This document shows positions 12,223 to 24,800 of a DNA stretch of 64,000 nucleotides, in pieces (the stretch's first letter is position 1; each line of letters starts with the position of its first letter). Made by a program: the position numbers and the translations under genes. Where the stretch lies: NCBI GenBank assembly GCA_032622095.1, contig CP136063.1, positions 276,761,426 through 276,825,425 on the forward strand. Reading direction: 5' to 3'. The DNA is from Siphonodentalium dalli (taxonomy: Eukaryota > Mollusca > Scaphopoda > Gadilida > Siphonodentaliidae). The notes below the pieces were generated by a model. It was given only the letters and a program-made list of their open reading frames with translations. It had not been told where the DNA came from and searched no databases.

Positions 12223-12237
12223 TATTATAAGCCCTGG

Positions 12238-12434
12238 TTCAGATAATATGTTCAACTAAACGACCATATCTGAAGATTTCCCTCCAATGAATAGGAATAC
12301 TCCTGCACTTGTATAATCATTTCATATTTTTGTCGTCTGCTCATTTTTCCTGAACACCCCTCCAAATGAATAATAGACCATTCCAAAATATACTTTCAAA
12401 ACTGGGTGGGAGGATCCATTTAGAATAGAAAGGG
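12238..12434. mobile_element. Family H TTAA MITE, left end lost
   Basis: It shares aatgaataatagaccattcc, atatactttcaaaactg and tagaaagggttaa with 6177-6369. The right TTAA is at 12435-12438. The left end is not found. Confidence 0.4.
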
Positions 12435-13631
12435 TTAATTATATTATGCAGCAGTATGCGGGGCTTTGAAACTTTGAGGTATGAACACCTCTCTGAACAC
12501 CACTCACCTCTTCATTGGGATCTCTACACAGGGGTATATACTATGACTATACGCTAGCGAACCACAGCTAAACCACACGCATATATTGTGGTGTGATTAT
12601 GATTAATTTCATTCCAGGAAAGCACAAGGGTTAATCGAAAGAGTGGGTCCAAAAGCTAGAAATTTTGTGTATAAATTAGGTCAATCATACTTCAGGGCAT
12701 ATGAGAAATCAGAAATTCACAATGCAAACAGACTACAAGCTCACCACCTCAGACTTAAAACATATAAAAAAACTTTTTGTACAAATTATTATAGAATATA
12801 ACCTCCCAACATCAAACTGAAAGTATTCAAAAGTCAAGACTGTTGATTGTTGTCGAGAGGGGAGTATTTTACTGAAATTAACCATTATATTATTGACGTT
12901 GTGTGTGCAATCCGATTGAGATGTGTCTACACGAAGAAGCTTGTCGATTTCATCATGTTCATTCATTCATAAAATGTCATGTCGATTTCAACGAAACTCG
13001 ACGAACAACGTCATCATGTAGCTTTCACCAATGACCGAATTTGCGATAACCTGAATGTATCTTCTACTTTGTTCATAAGTATGTGTTCCTTGTCGATCAC
13101 GAAATTGAAGGATATCTAAGGATTATCAGATTCACGTATGTACTATGTAATATTAGGATAATTTAAATGCGATATAATAACGTTAGCATGCATCACAAAT
13201 TTCGATTTCGATTCCAGTGTTTTCTCCTGCCCTGCCAGAGTGATTGAGATTTTCCCATTGCAGCGCGATTTATATTTTAGGCCGCTCCAATGCAAATATT
13301 TGACAGTCCTTAATATATCATAATTATGTTCTCATTAAAATCTAAACCGCCGCTACGAATGAACTTCACTGTGCATAATTCCGACAGAAAATCCCCTCAT
13401 TTTGGAAAGCCGGCAATTGAAAGACACACGTTTATTTCCGATTACAAGATTAATGCTTTAAGCCCACCGATCTACTGTGTGACAAAAGTGGTCGCTAAAA
13501 TTCCAGTGTCGTATTAGATCATTATTGGTGACGTCACAAAATCAGATATAGTCTATATACGACCCAAAGCGTTCGGCTTTGGTTCGTTATTAGCCTGTAT
13601 ACCTGTGAAGTGCTGAAAACGTTTAATGCCT
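12435..13631. other. Stretch without recognisable genes
   Basis: No domain, repeat relative or RNA gene was recognised. Short open frames at 12733-12966 (minus) and 13326-13517 (plus) look like chance. Confidence 0.4.
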
Positions 13632-13639
13632 ATTTGCAG

Positions 13640-14084
13640 CAAGCCTGAATTTAGTATGTCTGTCATTTCGAGAATGAGGTCCCCAGAGGGTGAACTTAAT
13701 GATGCTATCCCGCACAGTGGGCTAGCATCACTGAATTCACCCTCTGGGGACCTCATTCTGCTTAGGCCTCAACTGCTATGGGAGATCTATGCTCAGATTG
13801 AAGTTCCCCAGTTGAAATTGGTGATGTTCACCCATTATTCACTGGGATTATGCAATATATTGTCTGCATATTAGGGGATATACAAACTGAACAGAAGTGA
13901 AAAAGTATCTAAAAACAATGTCAAGTTTGAGACTATAGATACTTCCAAGAAGATGAGACTTGAGCTGAATGAGGTCCCCAGAGGGTGAGTTTGGTGATGC
14001 TAGCCTGCTGTGCAAATAGCATCACTAAATTCACCCTCTGGGGACCTCATTTTGCAAATGTCAGACACATTAAATTCAGGCTTG
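13640..14084. mobile_element. Double-hairpin MITE, family A, complete
   Basis: The 8-bp TSD ATTTGCAG lies at 13632-13639 and 14085-14092. The ends are CAAGCCTGAATTTAGT and its complement, and the two terminal hairpins are at 13672-13765 and 13967-14060. The TSD fits the hAT preference for T at position 2 and A at position 7. The right flank merges directly with the 42-bp repeat that follows. Confidence 0.85.
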
Positions 14085-14336
14085 ATTTGCAGGGTATAGG
14101 GTTACGGTCACCACGTTAGCTGTTTATTTGCATTGTATAGGGTTTATGGTCACCACGTTAGCTGTTTATTTGCATTGTATAGGGTTTATGGTCACCACAC
14201 TAGCTGTTTATTTGCATTGTATAGGGTTTATGGTCACCACACTAGCTGTTTATTTGCATTGTATAGGGTTTATGGTCACCACGTTAGCTGTTTATTTGCA
14301 TTGTATAGGGTTTATGGTCACCACGTTAGCTGTTTA
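14085..14336. repeat. 42-bp tandem repeat, first segment, about 6 units
   Basis: The unit is tttgcattgtatagggttta plus tggtcaccacgttagctgtt and two further bases, 42 bp. Because 42 is divisible by three, a repeated 14-residue frame stays open. I do not call it a gene. The array resumes at 15000 after an insertion. Confidence 0.9.
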
Positions 14337-14999
14337 TTATACCCCTCCGTGAAACTTGGTACAGACATCAACCACCATGGGAACCTGTGCACCTGCGATT
14401 ATGACGTCTGTCGGACTTTTTTTGGTGGAGTTATCCCCCCTTTTTCGACTTAGAAAATTTTCGCAACATGTAACTTTTGTCCGAGCTTTTATTCCTACAC
14501 TTTTCATTAATTTTTTTAAAGCGTGGCACAGATATTTAGTACCATGGGAACTTGTGCACCTGCGATTATGATGTCTGTCCGACATTTTTTGGTGGAGTTG
14601 TCCCCCTTTTTCGACTTCGAAACTTTTTTTGCAACATGCATAATTTTGTCAGAGCTTTTATTCCTACATTTTTCGGTCAATGTTTTTTAATCTTGGCACT
14701 GATATTTAGTACCATGGGAACCTGTGCACCTGCGATTATGACGTCTGTCCGACATTTTTTGTGTGGAGTAATTCCCCTTTTTCGACTTAGAAATTTTTTC
14801 GCAACATACATAATTTTGTCCAAGCTTTTATTCCTACATTTTTCCGTCAATAGGTTTAAGATTAGGGTTATGGTTGTACACCTGCAATGGGAACTGTTAT
14901 TTTATTATTTTAACTAAATGTTTACTGACATGTGAAACATCTTAGTATTTTAAAAACAGGGGGGTATCTGTAGTCCCATTGGGACAGTCACACCTCTAG
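14337..14999 (+). mobile_element. Helitron-like element inserted in the 42-bp repeat
   Basis: The right end has a hairpin GTCCCATTGGGAC, ten bases, then CTAG followed by host T, the layout of a Helitron 3' end. Removing 14337-14999 rejoins gctgttta to tttgcattg and restores the repeat exactly, so insertion was between A and T without target duplication. Inside are three diverged tandem units of about 175 bp (each with accatgggaac, gcacctgcgattatga, cttttattcctaca). The 5' end is TTATACCCC rather than the standard TC, so it may belong to a Helitron variant. No Rep/helicase coding sequence is present. Confidence 0.7.
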
Positions 15000-15148
15000 T
15001 TTGCATTGTATAGGGTTTATGGTCACCACGTTAGCTGTTTATTTGCATTGTATAGGGTTTATGGTCACCACGCTAGCTATTTATTTGCATTGTATAGGGT
15101 TTATGGTCACCACGCTAGCTATTTATTTGCATTGTATAGGGTAATGGT
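15000..15148. repeat. 42-bp tandem repeat, second segment, about 3.5 units
   Basis: It continues the array at 14085-14336 in phase after the Helitron-like insertion. The variant ccacgctagctattta is enriched here. Confidence 0.9.
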
Positions 15149-15204
15149 CACCACACTTTCTGTTTTCATCATTGTTGTCAGTGTTGATCCTAACTGTTGC
15201 TTTA

Positions 15205-15622
15205 TTGTTTGCAGTGTATTGGGTTTTAATCATCCTGCCTTATTTTTTACAGTGTATTGGGTTTTAATCATCCTGCCTTATTTTTTACAGTGTATTGGGT
15301 TTTAATCATCCTGCCTTATTTTTTACAGTGTATTGGGTTTTAATCATCCTGCCTTATTTGTTACAGTGTATTGGGTTTTAATCATCCTGCCTTATTTTTT
15401 ACAGTGTATTGGGTTTTAATCATCCTGCCTTATTTTTTACAGTGTATTGGGTTTTAATCATCCTGCCTTATTTTTTACAGTGTATTGGGTTTTAATCATC
15501 CTGCCTTATTTTTTACAGTGTATTGGGTTTTAATCATCCTGCCTTATTTTTTGCAGTGTATTGGGTTTTAATCATCCTGCCTTATTTTTTACAGTGTATT
15601 GGATTTTAATCGTCCTGCTCGC
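15205..15622. repeat. 38-bp tandem repeat, about 11 units
   Basis: The unit is agtgtattgggttttaatca plus tcctgccttattttttac, 38 bp, very uniform. It resembles the 42-bp unit just upstream (gca.tgtat.gggttt.a). The two may be diverged descendants of one unit. Confidence 0.9.
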
Positions 15623-16290
15623 CATTGCTATCATTGTTGTTGGAGTTGTTCCTAACTGAGGCCGACAGCTACACAATGTAAGTACATGTATCCATCATTA
15701 GCGACATATTGTGCACTTAATGCATTAAATCAAACTGATAAGTAATAACCCACTACCCAGTCACTTCATCCATCAAAAAACTGTAGTCATCAGATGATAT
15801 ACAGTAATGCCCTAAGTAATCGACCCCTTAACCACATCAGAATTATGGGTAATTTTTCAGGATTTAGTCGGAAATATCGGAAAGCTCTCACTAATGGCAA
15901 CAAGCCATATTTCCGACTAAATCCTGAAAAAATTACCCATAATTATTATGTCGTTGGTTAATGGGTCGATTACTTAGGGCACTACTGTAACTAAATACGC
16001 ACAATTATAAATATATAATCCACATCACTTCAACCCTTTAATGGTTCCATGTCAATTGGTTTAGACTAAATGCATGATATTGCTAATTGGTGAACTCCCA
16101 ACCACCCACCCCCTGCTGTTACCATGTCCCTGATCTGCACTGAATATAACTGTTTACTCCATTCCATTAAATTACTATATATACACCCAAATATTCCATC
16201 ACAATTGAATAGCAACCTGTAGCCCATTACATCCACATTACAAAGTTATTCCCCCTGTTTTCCCAAAGGCGCTGCATAAGTCAGCCCAAA
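15623..16290. repeat. Left flank of the satellite-bearing dispersed element
   Basis: It contains tcattgttgttggagttgtt, which recurs inside the 43150-44340 array, and 16085-16290 matches 43105-43170 plus 44340-44395 and 44761-44790. Shared phrases are accatgtccctgatctgcac, ccaaatattccat, cattacatccacatt, gttattcc and gcgctgcat. It leads straight into the 42-bp satellite. A family C MITE sits inside at 15802-15987. Confidence 0.75.
15802..15987. mobile_element. Palindromic MITE, family C, diverged
   Basis: TA-flanked, with ends CAGTAATGCCCTAAGTAATC and gggcactactg. It is shorter and more mismatched between arms than the copies at 11564 and 51663. Confidence 0.75.
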
Positions 16291-16291
16291 T

Positions 16292-19200
16292 GTCACACTC
16301 ACCACATCAACCTGCATTAGGCTGGTATCACATGTCACGCTCACCACACCAACCTGCATTAGGCTGGTATCACATGTCACGCTCACCACACCAACCTGCA
16401 TTAGGCTGGTATCACATACACACTCACCACACCAACCTGCATTAGGCTGGTATCACATGTCACACTCACCACACCAACCTGCATTAGGCTGGTATCACAT
16501 GTCACACTCACCAACCTGCATTAGGCTGGTATCACATGTCACACTCACCACACCAACCCGCATTAGGCTGGTATCACATACACACTCACCACACCAACCT
16601 GCATTAGGCTGGTATCACATGTCACGCTCACCACACCAACCTGCATTAGGCTGGTATCACATGCTCACCACACCAACCTGCATTAGGCTGGTATCACATG
16701 CTCACCACACCAACCTGCATTAGGCTGGTATCACATGCACGCTCACCACACCAACCTGCATTAGGCTGGTATCACATGCTCACCACACCAACCTGCATTA
16801 GGCTGGTATCACATGTCACACTCACCACACCAACCTGCATTAGGCTGGTATCACATGCACGCTCACCACACCAACCTGCATTAAGCTGGTATCACATGTC
16901 ACACTCACCACACCAACCTGCATTAGGCTGGTATCACATGTCACACTCACCACACCAACCTGCATTAGGCTGGTATCACATGTCACGCTCACCACACCAA
17001 CCTGCATTAGGCTGGTATCACATACACACTCACCACACCAACCTGCATTAGGCTGGTATCACATGTCACGCTCACCACACCAACCTGCATTAGGCTGGTA
17101 TCACATTCTCACCACACCAACCTGCATTAGGCTGGTATCACATGTCACACTCACCACACCAACCTGCATTAGGCTGGTATCACATGTCACGCTCACCACA
17201 CCAACCTGCATTAGGCTGGTATCACATACACACTCACCACACCAACCTGCATTAGGCTGGTATCACATGTCACACTCACCACACCAACCTGCATTAGGCT
17301 GGTATCACATGCTCACCACACCAACCTGCATTAGGCTGGTATCACATGTCATGCTCACCACACCAACCTGCATTAGGCTGGTATCACATGTCACACTCAC
17401 CACACCAACCTGCATTAGGCTGGTATCACATGTCACGCTCACCACACCAACCTGCATTAGGCTGGTATCACATGTCACTCTCACCACACCAACCTGCATT
17501 AGGCTGGTATCACATGTCACACTCACCACACCAACCTGCATTAGGCTGGTATCACATGTCACACTCACCACAACAACCTGCATTAGGCTGGTATCACATG
17601 TCACACTTACCACACCAACCTGCATTAGGCTGGTATCACATGTCACGCTCACCACACCAACCTGCATTAGGCTGGTATCACATGTCACGCTCACCACACC
17701 AACCTGCATTAGGCTGGTATCACATGTCACACTCACCACACCAACCTGCATTAGGCTGGTATCACATGTCACACTCACCACACCAACCTGCATTAGGCTG
17801 GTATCACATGTCACGCTCACCACACCAACCTGCATTAGGCTGGTATCACATGTCACGCTCACCACACCAACCTGCATTAGGCTGGTATCACATGTCACGC
17901 TCACCACACCAACCTGCATTAGGCTGGTATCACATGCCACACTCACCACACCAACCTGCATTAGGCTGGTATCACATGTCACGCTCACCACACCAACCTA
18001 CATTAGGCTGGTATCACATGTCACACTCACCACACCAACCTGCATTAGGCTGGTATCACATGTCACGCTCACCACACCAACCTGCATTAGGCTGGTATCA
18101 CATGTCACACTCACCACACCAACCTGCATTAGGCTGGTATCACATGTCACGCTCACCACACCAACCTGCATTAGGCTGGTATCACATGTCACGCTCACCA
18201 CACCAACCTGCATTAGGCTGGTATCACATGTCACACTCACCACACCAACCTGCATTAGGCTGGTATCACATGTCACACTCACCACACCAACCTGCATTAG
18301 GCTGGTATCACATGCTCACCACACCAACCTGCATTAGGCTGGTATCACATGTCACGCTCACCACACCAACCTGCATTAGGCTGGTATCACATGTCACACT
18401 CACCACACCAACCTGCATTAGGCTGGTATCACATGTCACACTCACCACACCAACCTGCATTAGTCTGGTATCACATGTCACACTCACCACACCAACCTGC
18501 ATTAGGCTGGTATCACATGCCACACTCACCACACCAACCTGCATTAGGCTGGTATCACATGTCACGCTCACCACACCAACCTGCATTAGGCTGGTATCAC
18601 ATGTCACACTCACCACACCAACCTGCATTAGGCTGGTATCACATGTCACACTCACCACACCAACCTGCATTAGGCTGGTATCACATGTCACACTCACCAC
18701 ACCAACCTGCATTAGGCTGGTATCACATGTCACGCTCACCACACCAACCTGCATTAGGCTGGTATCACATGTCACACTCACCACACCAACCTGCATTAGG
18801 CTGATATCACATACACACTCACCACACCAACCTGCATTAGGCTGGTATCACATATCACGCTCACCACACCAACCTGCATTAGGCTGGTATCACATGTCAC
18901 ACTCACCACACCAACCTGCATTAGGCTGGTATCACATGTCACACTCACCACACCAACCTGCATTAGGCTGGTATCACATGTCACACTCACCACACCAACC
19001 TGCATTAGGCTGGTATCACATGTCACGCTCACCACACCAACCTGCATTAGGCTGGTATCACATGTCACGCTCACCACACCAACCTGCATTAGGCTGGTAT
19101 CACATGTCACACTCACCACACCAACCTGCATTAGGCTGGTATCACATGTCACGCTCACCACACCAACCTGCATTAGGCTGGTATCACATGTCACGCTCAC

Positions 19201-19493
19201 CACACCAACCTGCATTAGGCTGGTATCACATACACGCTCACCACACCAACCTGCATTAGGCTGGTATCACATGTCACGCTCACCACACCAACCTGCATTA
19301 GGCTGGTATCACATGTCTCGCTCACCACACCAACCTGCATTAGGCTGGTATCACATGTCACGCTCACCACACCAACCTGCATTAGGCTGTTACCACATGT
19401 CATGCTCACCACACCAACCTGCATTAGGCTGGTATCACATGCTCACCACACCAACCTGCATTAGGCTGGTATCACATGTCACACCAACCTGCA
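16292..19493. repeat. Main 42-bp satellite, block 1, about 76 units
   Basis: The unit is tcacactcaccacaccaacc plus tgcattaggctggtatcaca and tg, 42 bp. Length variants of 41 bp (atcacatacacactcacc), 37 bp (atcacatgctcacc) and 36 bp (missing cacacc) are interspersed and shift the frame. Within the unit, accaacct-gcatt-aggctggt can form a 7-of-8-bp hairpin. Frames of up to 637 codons on the plus strand and 228 codons on the minus strand arise because the unit is a multiple of three and lacks stops. They encode only the 14-residue repeats MSHSPHQPALGWYH or MQVGVVSVTCDTSL. Confidence 0.95.
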
Positions 19494-19660
19494 CCACTGG
19501 CTTACGAGGTCAATGTAATATTGTTAATATAGGGAGCCTCATATATACGTGTATAAGAGAATGCACTGGCTTACGAGGTCAATATAATATTGTTAGTATA
19601 GGGAGCCTCACATATACGTGTATAAGAGAATACATTGGCTTACGAGGTCAATGTAATATG
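19494..19660. repeat. 71-bp tandem repeat, left side of the interruption
   Basis: Two and a half units containing cttacgaggtcaatgtaata, agggagcctca and cgtgtataagagaatgcact. It resembles one arm plus spacer of the family G variant at 6707-6882. It abuts the satellite at its left, and the array resumes at 21735. Confidence 0.75.
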
Positions 19661-19661
19661 A

Positions 19662-20471
19662 TCGTACGTGACACGTAACGGGGCAACCACACGCGGTGCT
19701 TCGTCGGATCTAGTTATGCGAAATTTGACCAGATTTGACCTTGAATTTACCGTTTTGAATGTCAATGTCAGGTCGGGGTTACGAGTTAAGCCGTCCAAAA
19801 CACTGCCCGGACAAAAGTATCCCTAGCTATCGAATATCGTCGAAATCCGCCACTAATACCCGATTTGATCTGGAATCGACCATTTTGAAGATCAAGCATC
19901 ACACTTTGACCCGTCCAAAACACTTCCCGGACAAACGTACACTTAGGTATCAAGTTTCGTCGAAATCCGTCCGGAAGTTTTCCCGGCCATAGCTAACAGA
20001 CAAAAGTCACAAACTATACATTAGGTTTTAGCTGGGTACCTGTCTGACGGGCATGTGGGTGAGACGAAATTTGTTGGCATCCCCATCTACACCAACACCC
20101 CCAAAAAATGGTGGAAATCGGCCCAGTGGATACCCAGATACAGTTCAATGTCATTTAAAATATCAAGTTCACGCCGCACGGGCATCCGGGTGTGACGAAA
20201 TTGCTCAGCGCCTGAAACTACCCCCACATACCAAATTTGGTGAAAATCGGCTCAGCGGAGAACTTGAGTTCAAGGTCATTTGAAGGTCAAGGTCACGCCG
20301 CACGGGCAAACGGATATACCCATGTTAGTCCTCAGGTCAAACTACATACCCGTACCAAGTTTCATCAAAATCGGTTAGCCGTTTCCGATTCCATCGCGGA
20401 AACACACACACACATACATACACACACACCCACACGCACAGACCACAAACTTTCTTCAAATATATAATAGA
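19662..20471 (-). mobile_element. Helitron-like element, minus orientation, 3' end unclear
   Basis: It aligns with the better-defined 57433-58252 element through several phrases: ttgaccttgaat, the near-shared cgaaatccg/cgaaatcgg, a CA-rich tract, and the terminal atatataatagat. On the minus strand the 5' end reads A followed by TCTATTATATATTTGAAG. I could not find the hairpin plus CTRR expected at the other end, so 19662 is approximate. Open frames of about 76 codons in it are not meaningful. Confidence 0.45.
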
Positions 20472-21734
20472 TTCTTTGTGGAGGTCAAGTTTAAATTGAT
20501 ATCGTACTCCCATGTTTCTGTTCGTCAGATACAGACTCGAGTATGTAGGAGCCTCGATACCGGTATATTTCTAAAGGATAGCTATAAAAGGCCTCTGAAT
20601 ATTGACATTAGCGCGTACATCGCAACACATATCTAGCAAAATGGCCCTTTAAGTGAGATGTCTTTCAACAGAGGTCAAGGTCATTTTATGGTCAAGGTCA
20701 AGGTCATATAAGCCCCCCACATCAACTTGACAACAAATTTGGTTGAGGCTTAATTCCATCTCCACCAACGAAGGCGACCCATGTTATGATGGACATATAA
20801 TTTGACTTCCTCTCCGCCACCACTGCTCACAAATGATTTCAAATAATAAGCCGCGTTCCGATGTTGAGTGTGAATACCTGGCAGCCAGCCAATACTATTC
20901 GCGCGACATACAACCGTGAAAAAATCCCCCTTGTTAGGGTAGATTGGTTCAATCATTTATCTCGAAGGAATTGATAAGCCGCTGATATGTCTGTGAGGCC
21001 AAATCGTTGCGAGACGGGAACTTATTGAATGTGTTGTCCGCCTATTAGGGGGATTTTTCGCTGAGCAATTTGTCCGGAGGAAAATTACACGCAGCTAAGG
21101 CGGGATCGTTATTACAAAACACCATAAGTAAACATCGGCGCAACACACGATGTCGTGCTATACATTGTTGGAAAGGGTACATCCTTGGCTATTCAACTGT
21201 GGTAATTTGATTCTGAAGCAGGCACGTTTGCTTGTGCTATTTTCGCATATATCTTTTGCGAAAACGGTTATAAATGCAACCAAGTCTAGTATACTGATGT
21301 GAAATCAGTGTTTCCTGCGGAGACCAATTTTTTCTGGATTCTAGCCCACAACACCAAATGACGCAAATGACGTCATGGACCATGTCATGACGTCTTCGCT
21401 GATTTTATTCAGATAACCAACGAAATTGGTCAAACGAAACTAATCTATAGGCCAAAATCACATAGGAATTGTTCAGAAAAACTAAAGTTGTTAATTTTAT
21501 AACCACCCCGTTGGTCCACTTCCGATTCTGTGTCACCGTTTCTTTTTGGGATATTATTGTTCCCATGATTCTATGCGAAAGCGAAGCGGAAGTCACGTGA
21601 TTTTTAACCCATTTTTCTTGTCCGGATTTTCATCGCGTCGAAATGCTGTTTCATGGTATTGTAAAAATTAATGACGTCATTCACGCCTAAACTTGAAAAG
21701 CAACAACGCGCCTGCGGCGCGTTGTGGTTGCTAA
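20472..21734 (+). mobile_element. Sequence ending in a Helitron-like 3' terminus
   Basis: The right end carries the perfect hairpin CAACGCGCC-tgc-GGCGCGTTG, then tggttg and CTAA followed by T at 21735. That is hairpin plus CTRR|T. The flanks taataT at 19656 and taatat at 21732 would also allow a 6-bp duplication model. The interior has no recognised gene and contains ggtcaaggtcaaggtca near 20690. The start is not defined. Confidence 0.45.
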
Positions 21735-21857
21735 TATTGTATATATAGGGAGCCTCACATATACGTGTATAAGAGAATACACTGTCTTACGAGGTCAATG
21801 TAATATTATATATATAGGGAGCCTCACATATACGTGTATAAGAGAATGCACTGGCTT
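21735..21857. repeat. 71-bp tandem repeat, right side of the interruption
   Basis: The same unit as at 19494-19660 (agggagcctcacatatacgt, aagagaatgcactggcttac). The last copy runs without a gap into the 42-bp satellite at 21858. Confidence 0.75.
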
Positions 21858-24800
21858 ACGCTCACCACACCAACCTGCATTAGGCTGGTATCACATGTCA
21901 CACCAACCTGCATTAGGCTGGTATCACATGCCACACTCACCACACCAACCTGCATTAGGCTGGTATCACATGTCACACTCACCACACCAACCTGCATTAG
22001 GCTGGTATCACATGTCACACTCACCACACCAACCTGCATTAGGCTGGTATCACATGTCACGCTCACCACACCAACCTGCATTAGGCTGGTATCACATGTC
22101 ACACTCACCACACCAACCTGCATTAGGCTGGTATCACATGTCACTCACCACACCAACCTGCATTAGGCTGGTATCACATGTCACGCTCACCACACCAACC
22201 TGCATTAGGCTGGTATCACATGTCACACTCACCACACCAACCTGCATTAGGCTGGTATCACATGTCACTCACCACACCAACCTGCATTAGGCTGGTATCA
22301 CATGTCACTCACCACACCAACCTGCATTAGGCTGGTATCACATGTCACGCTCACCACACCAACCTGCATTAGGCTGGTATCACATGTCACACTCACCACA
22401 CCAACCTGCATTAGGCTGGTATCACATGTCACGCTCACCACACCAACCTGCATTAGGCTGGTATCACATGCACTCTCACCACACCAACCTGCATTAGGCT
22501 GGTATCACATGCACTCTCACCACACCAACCTGCATTAGGCTGGTATCACATGTCACGCTCACCACACCAACCTGCATTAGGCTGGTATCACATGTCACGC
22601 TCCCCACACCAACCTGCATTAGGCTGGTATCACATGTCACACTCACCACATCAACCTGCATTAGGCTGGTATCACATGTCACTCACCACACCAACCTGCA
22701 TTAGGCTGGTATCACATGTCACTCACCACACCAACCTGCATTAGGCTGGTATCACATGTCACGCTCACCACACCAACCTGCATTAGGCTGGTATCACATG
22801 TCACACTCACCACACCAACCTGCATTAGGCTGGTATCACATGTCACACCAACCTGCATTAGGCTGGTATCACATGTCACACTCACCACACCAACCGGCAT
22901 TAGGCTGGTATCACATGTCACACTCACCACACCAACCTGCATTAGGCTGATATCACATGTCACGCTCACCACACCAACCTGCATTAGGCTGGTATCACAT
23001 GTCACGCTCACCACACCAACCTGCATTAGGCTGGTATCACATGCACTCTCACCACACCAACCTGCATTAGGCTGGTATCACATGTCACGCTCACCACACC
23101 AACCTGCATTAGGCTGGTATCACATGTCACGCTCCCCACACCAACCTGCATTAGGCTGGTATCACATGTCACACTCACCACATCAACCTGCATTAGGCTG
23201 GTATCACATGTCACTCACCACACCAACCTGCATTAGGCTGGTATCACATGTCACTCACCACACCAACCTGCATTAGGCTGGTATCACATGTCACGCTCAC
23301 CACACCAACCTGCATTAGGCTGGTATCACATGTCACACTCACCACACCAACCTGCATTAGGCTGGTATCACATGTCACGCTCACCACACCAACCTGCATT
23401 AGGCTGGTATCACATGTCACACTCACCACACCAACCTGCATTAGGCTGGTATCACATTACACACTCACCACACCAACCTGCATTAGGCTGGTATCACATG
23501 TCACGCTCACCACACCAACCTGCATTAGGCTGGTATCACATGTCACACTCACCACACCAACCTGCATTAGGCTGGTATCACATGTCACACTCACCACACC
23601 AACCTGCATTAGGCTGGTATTACATGTCACGCTCACCACACCAACCTGCATTAGGCTGGTATCACATGTCACACTCACCACACCAACCTACATTAGGCTG
23701 GTATCACATGCTCACCACACCAACCTACATTAGGCTGGTATCACATGCTCACCACACCAACCTACATTAGGCTGGTATCACATGTCACACTCGCCACACC
23801 AACCGGCATTAGGCTGGTATCACATGTCACACTCACCACACCAACCTGCATTAGGCTGATATCACATGTCACGCTCACCACACCAACCTGCATTAGGCTG
23901 GTATCACATGTCACGCTCACCACACCAACCTGCATTAGGCTGGTATCACATGCCACACTCACCACACCAACCTGCATTAGGCTGGTATCACATGTTACAC
24001 TCACCACACCAACCTGCATTAGGCTGGTATCACATGTCACGCTCACCACACCAACCTGCATTAGGCTGGTATCACATGCACTCTCACCACACCAACCTGC
24101 ATTAGGCTGGTATCACATGTCACGCTCACCACACCAACCTGCATTAGGCTGGTATCACATGTCACGCTCCCCACACCAACCTGCATTAGGCTGGTATCAC
24201 ATGTCACACTCACCACATCAACCTGCATTAGGCTGGTATCACATGCCACGCTCACTACACCAACCTGCATTAGGCTGGTATCACATGTCACGCTCCCCAC
24301 ACCAACCTGCATTAGGCTGGTATCACATGTCACGCTCACCACACCAACCTGCATTAGGCTGGTATCACATGCTCACCACACCAACCTGCATTAGGCTGGT
24401 ATCACATGTCACGCTCACCACACCAACCTACATTAGGCTGGTATCACATGTCACGCTCACCACACCAACCTGCATTAGGCTGGTATCACATGCTCACCAC
24501 ACCAACCTGCATTAGGCTGGTATCACATGTCACGCTCACCACACCAACCTACATTAGGCTGGTATCACATGTCACACTCACCACACCAACCTGCATTAGG
24601 CTGGTATCACATGTCACGCTCACCACACCAACCTGCATTAGGCTGGTATCACATGTCACGCTCACCACACCAACCTGCATTAGGCTGGTATCACATACAC
24701 GCTCACCACACCAACCTGCATTAGGCTGGTATCACATGTCACACTCACCACACCAACCTGCATTAGGCTGGTATCACATGTCACGCTCACCACACCAACC

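Noticed and set aside
14128-14453. Frames reading HCIGFMVTTLAVYL repeats as a repeat protein
   Set aside because: Same cause: a 42-bp tandem repeat without stops. Two overlapping frames are open at once and run into a Helitron-like insertion.
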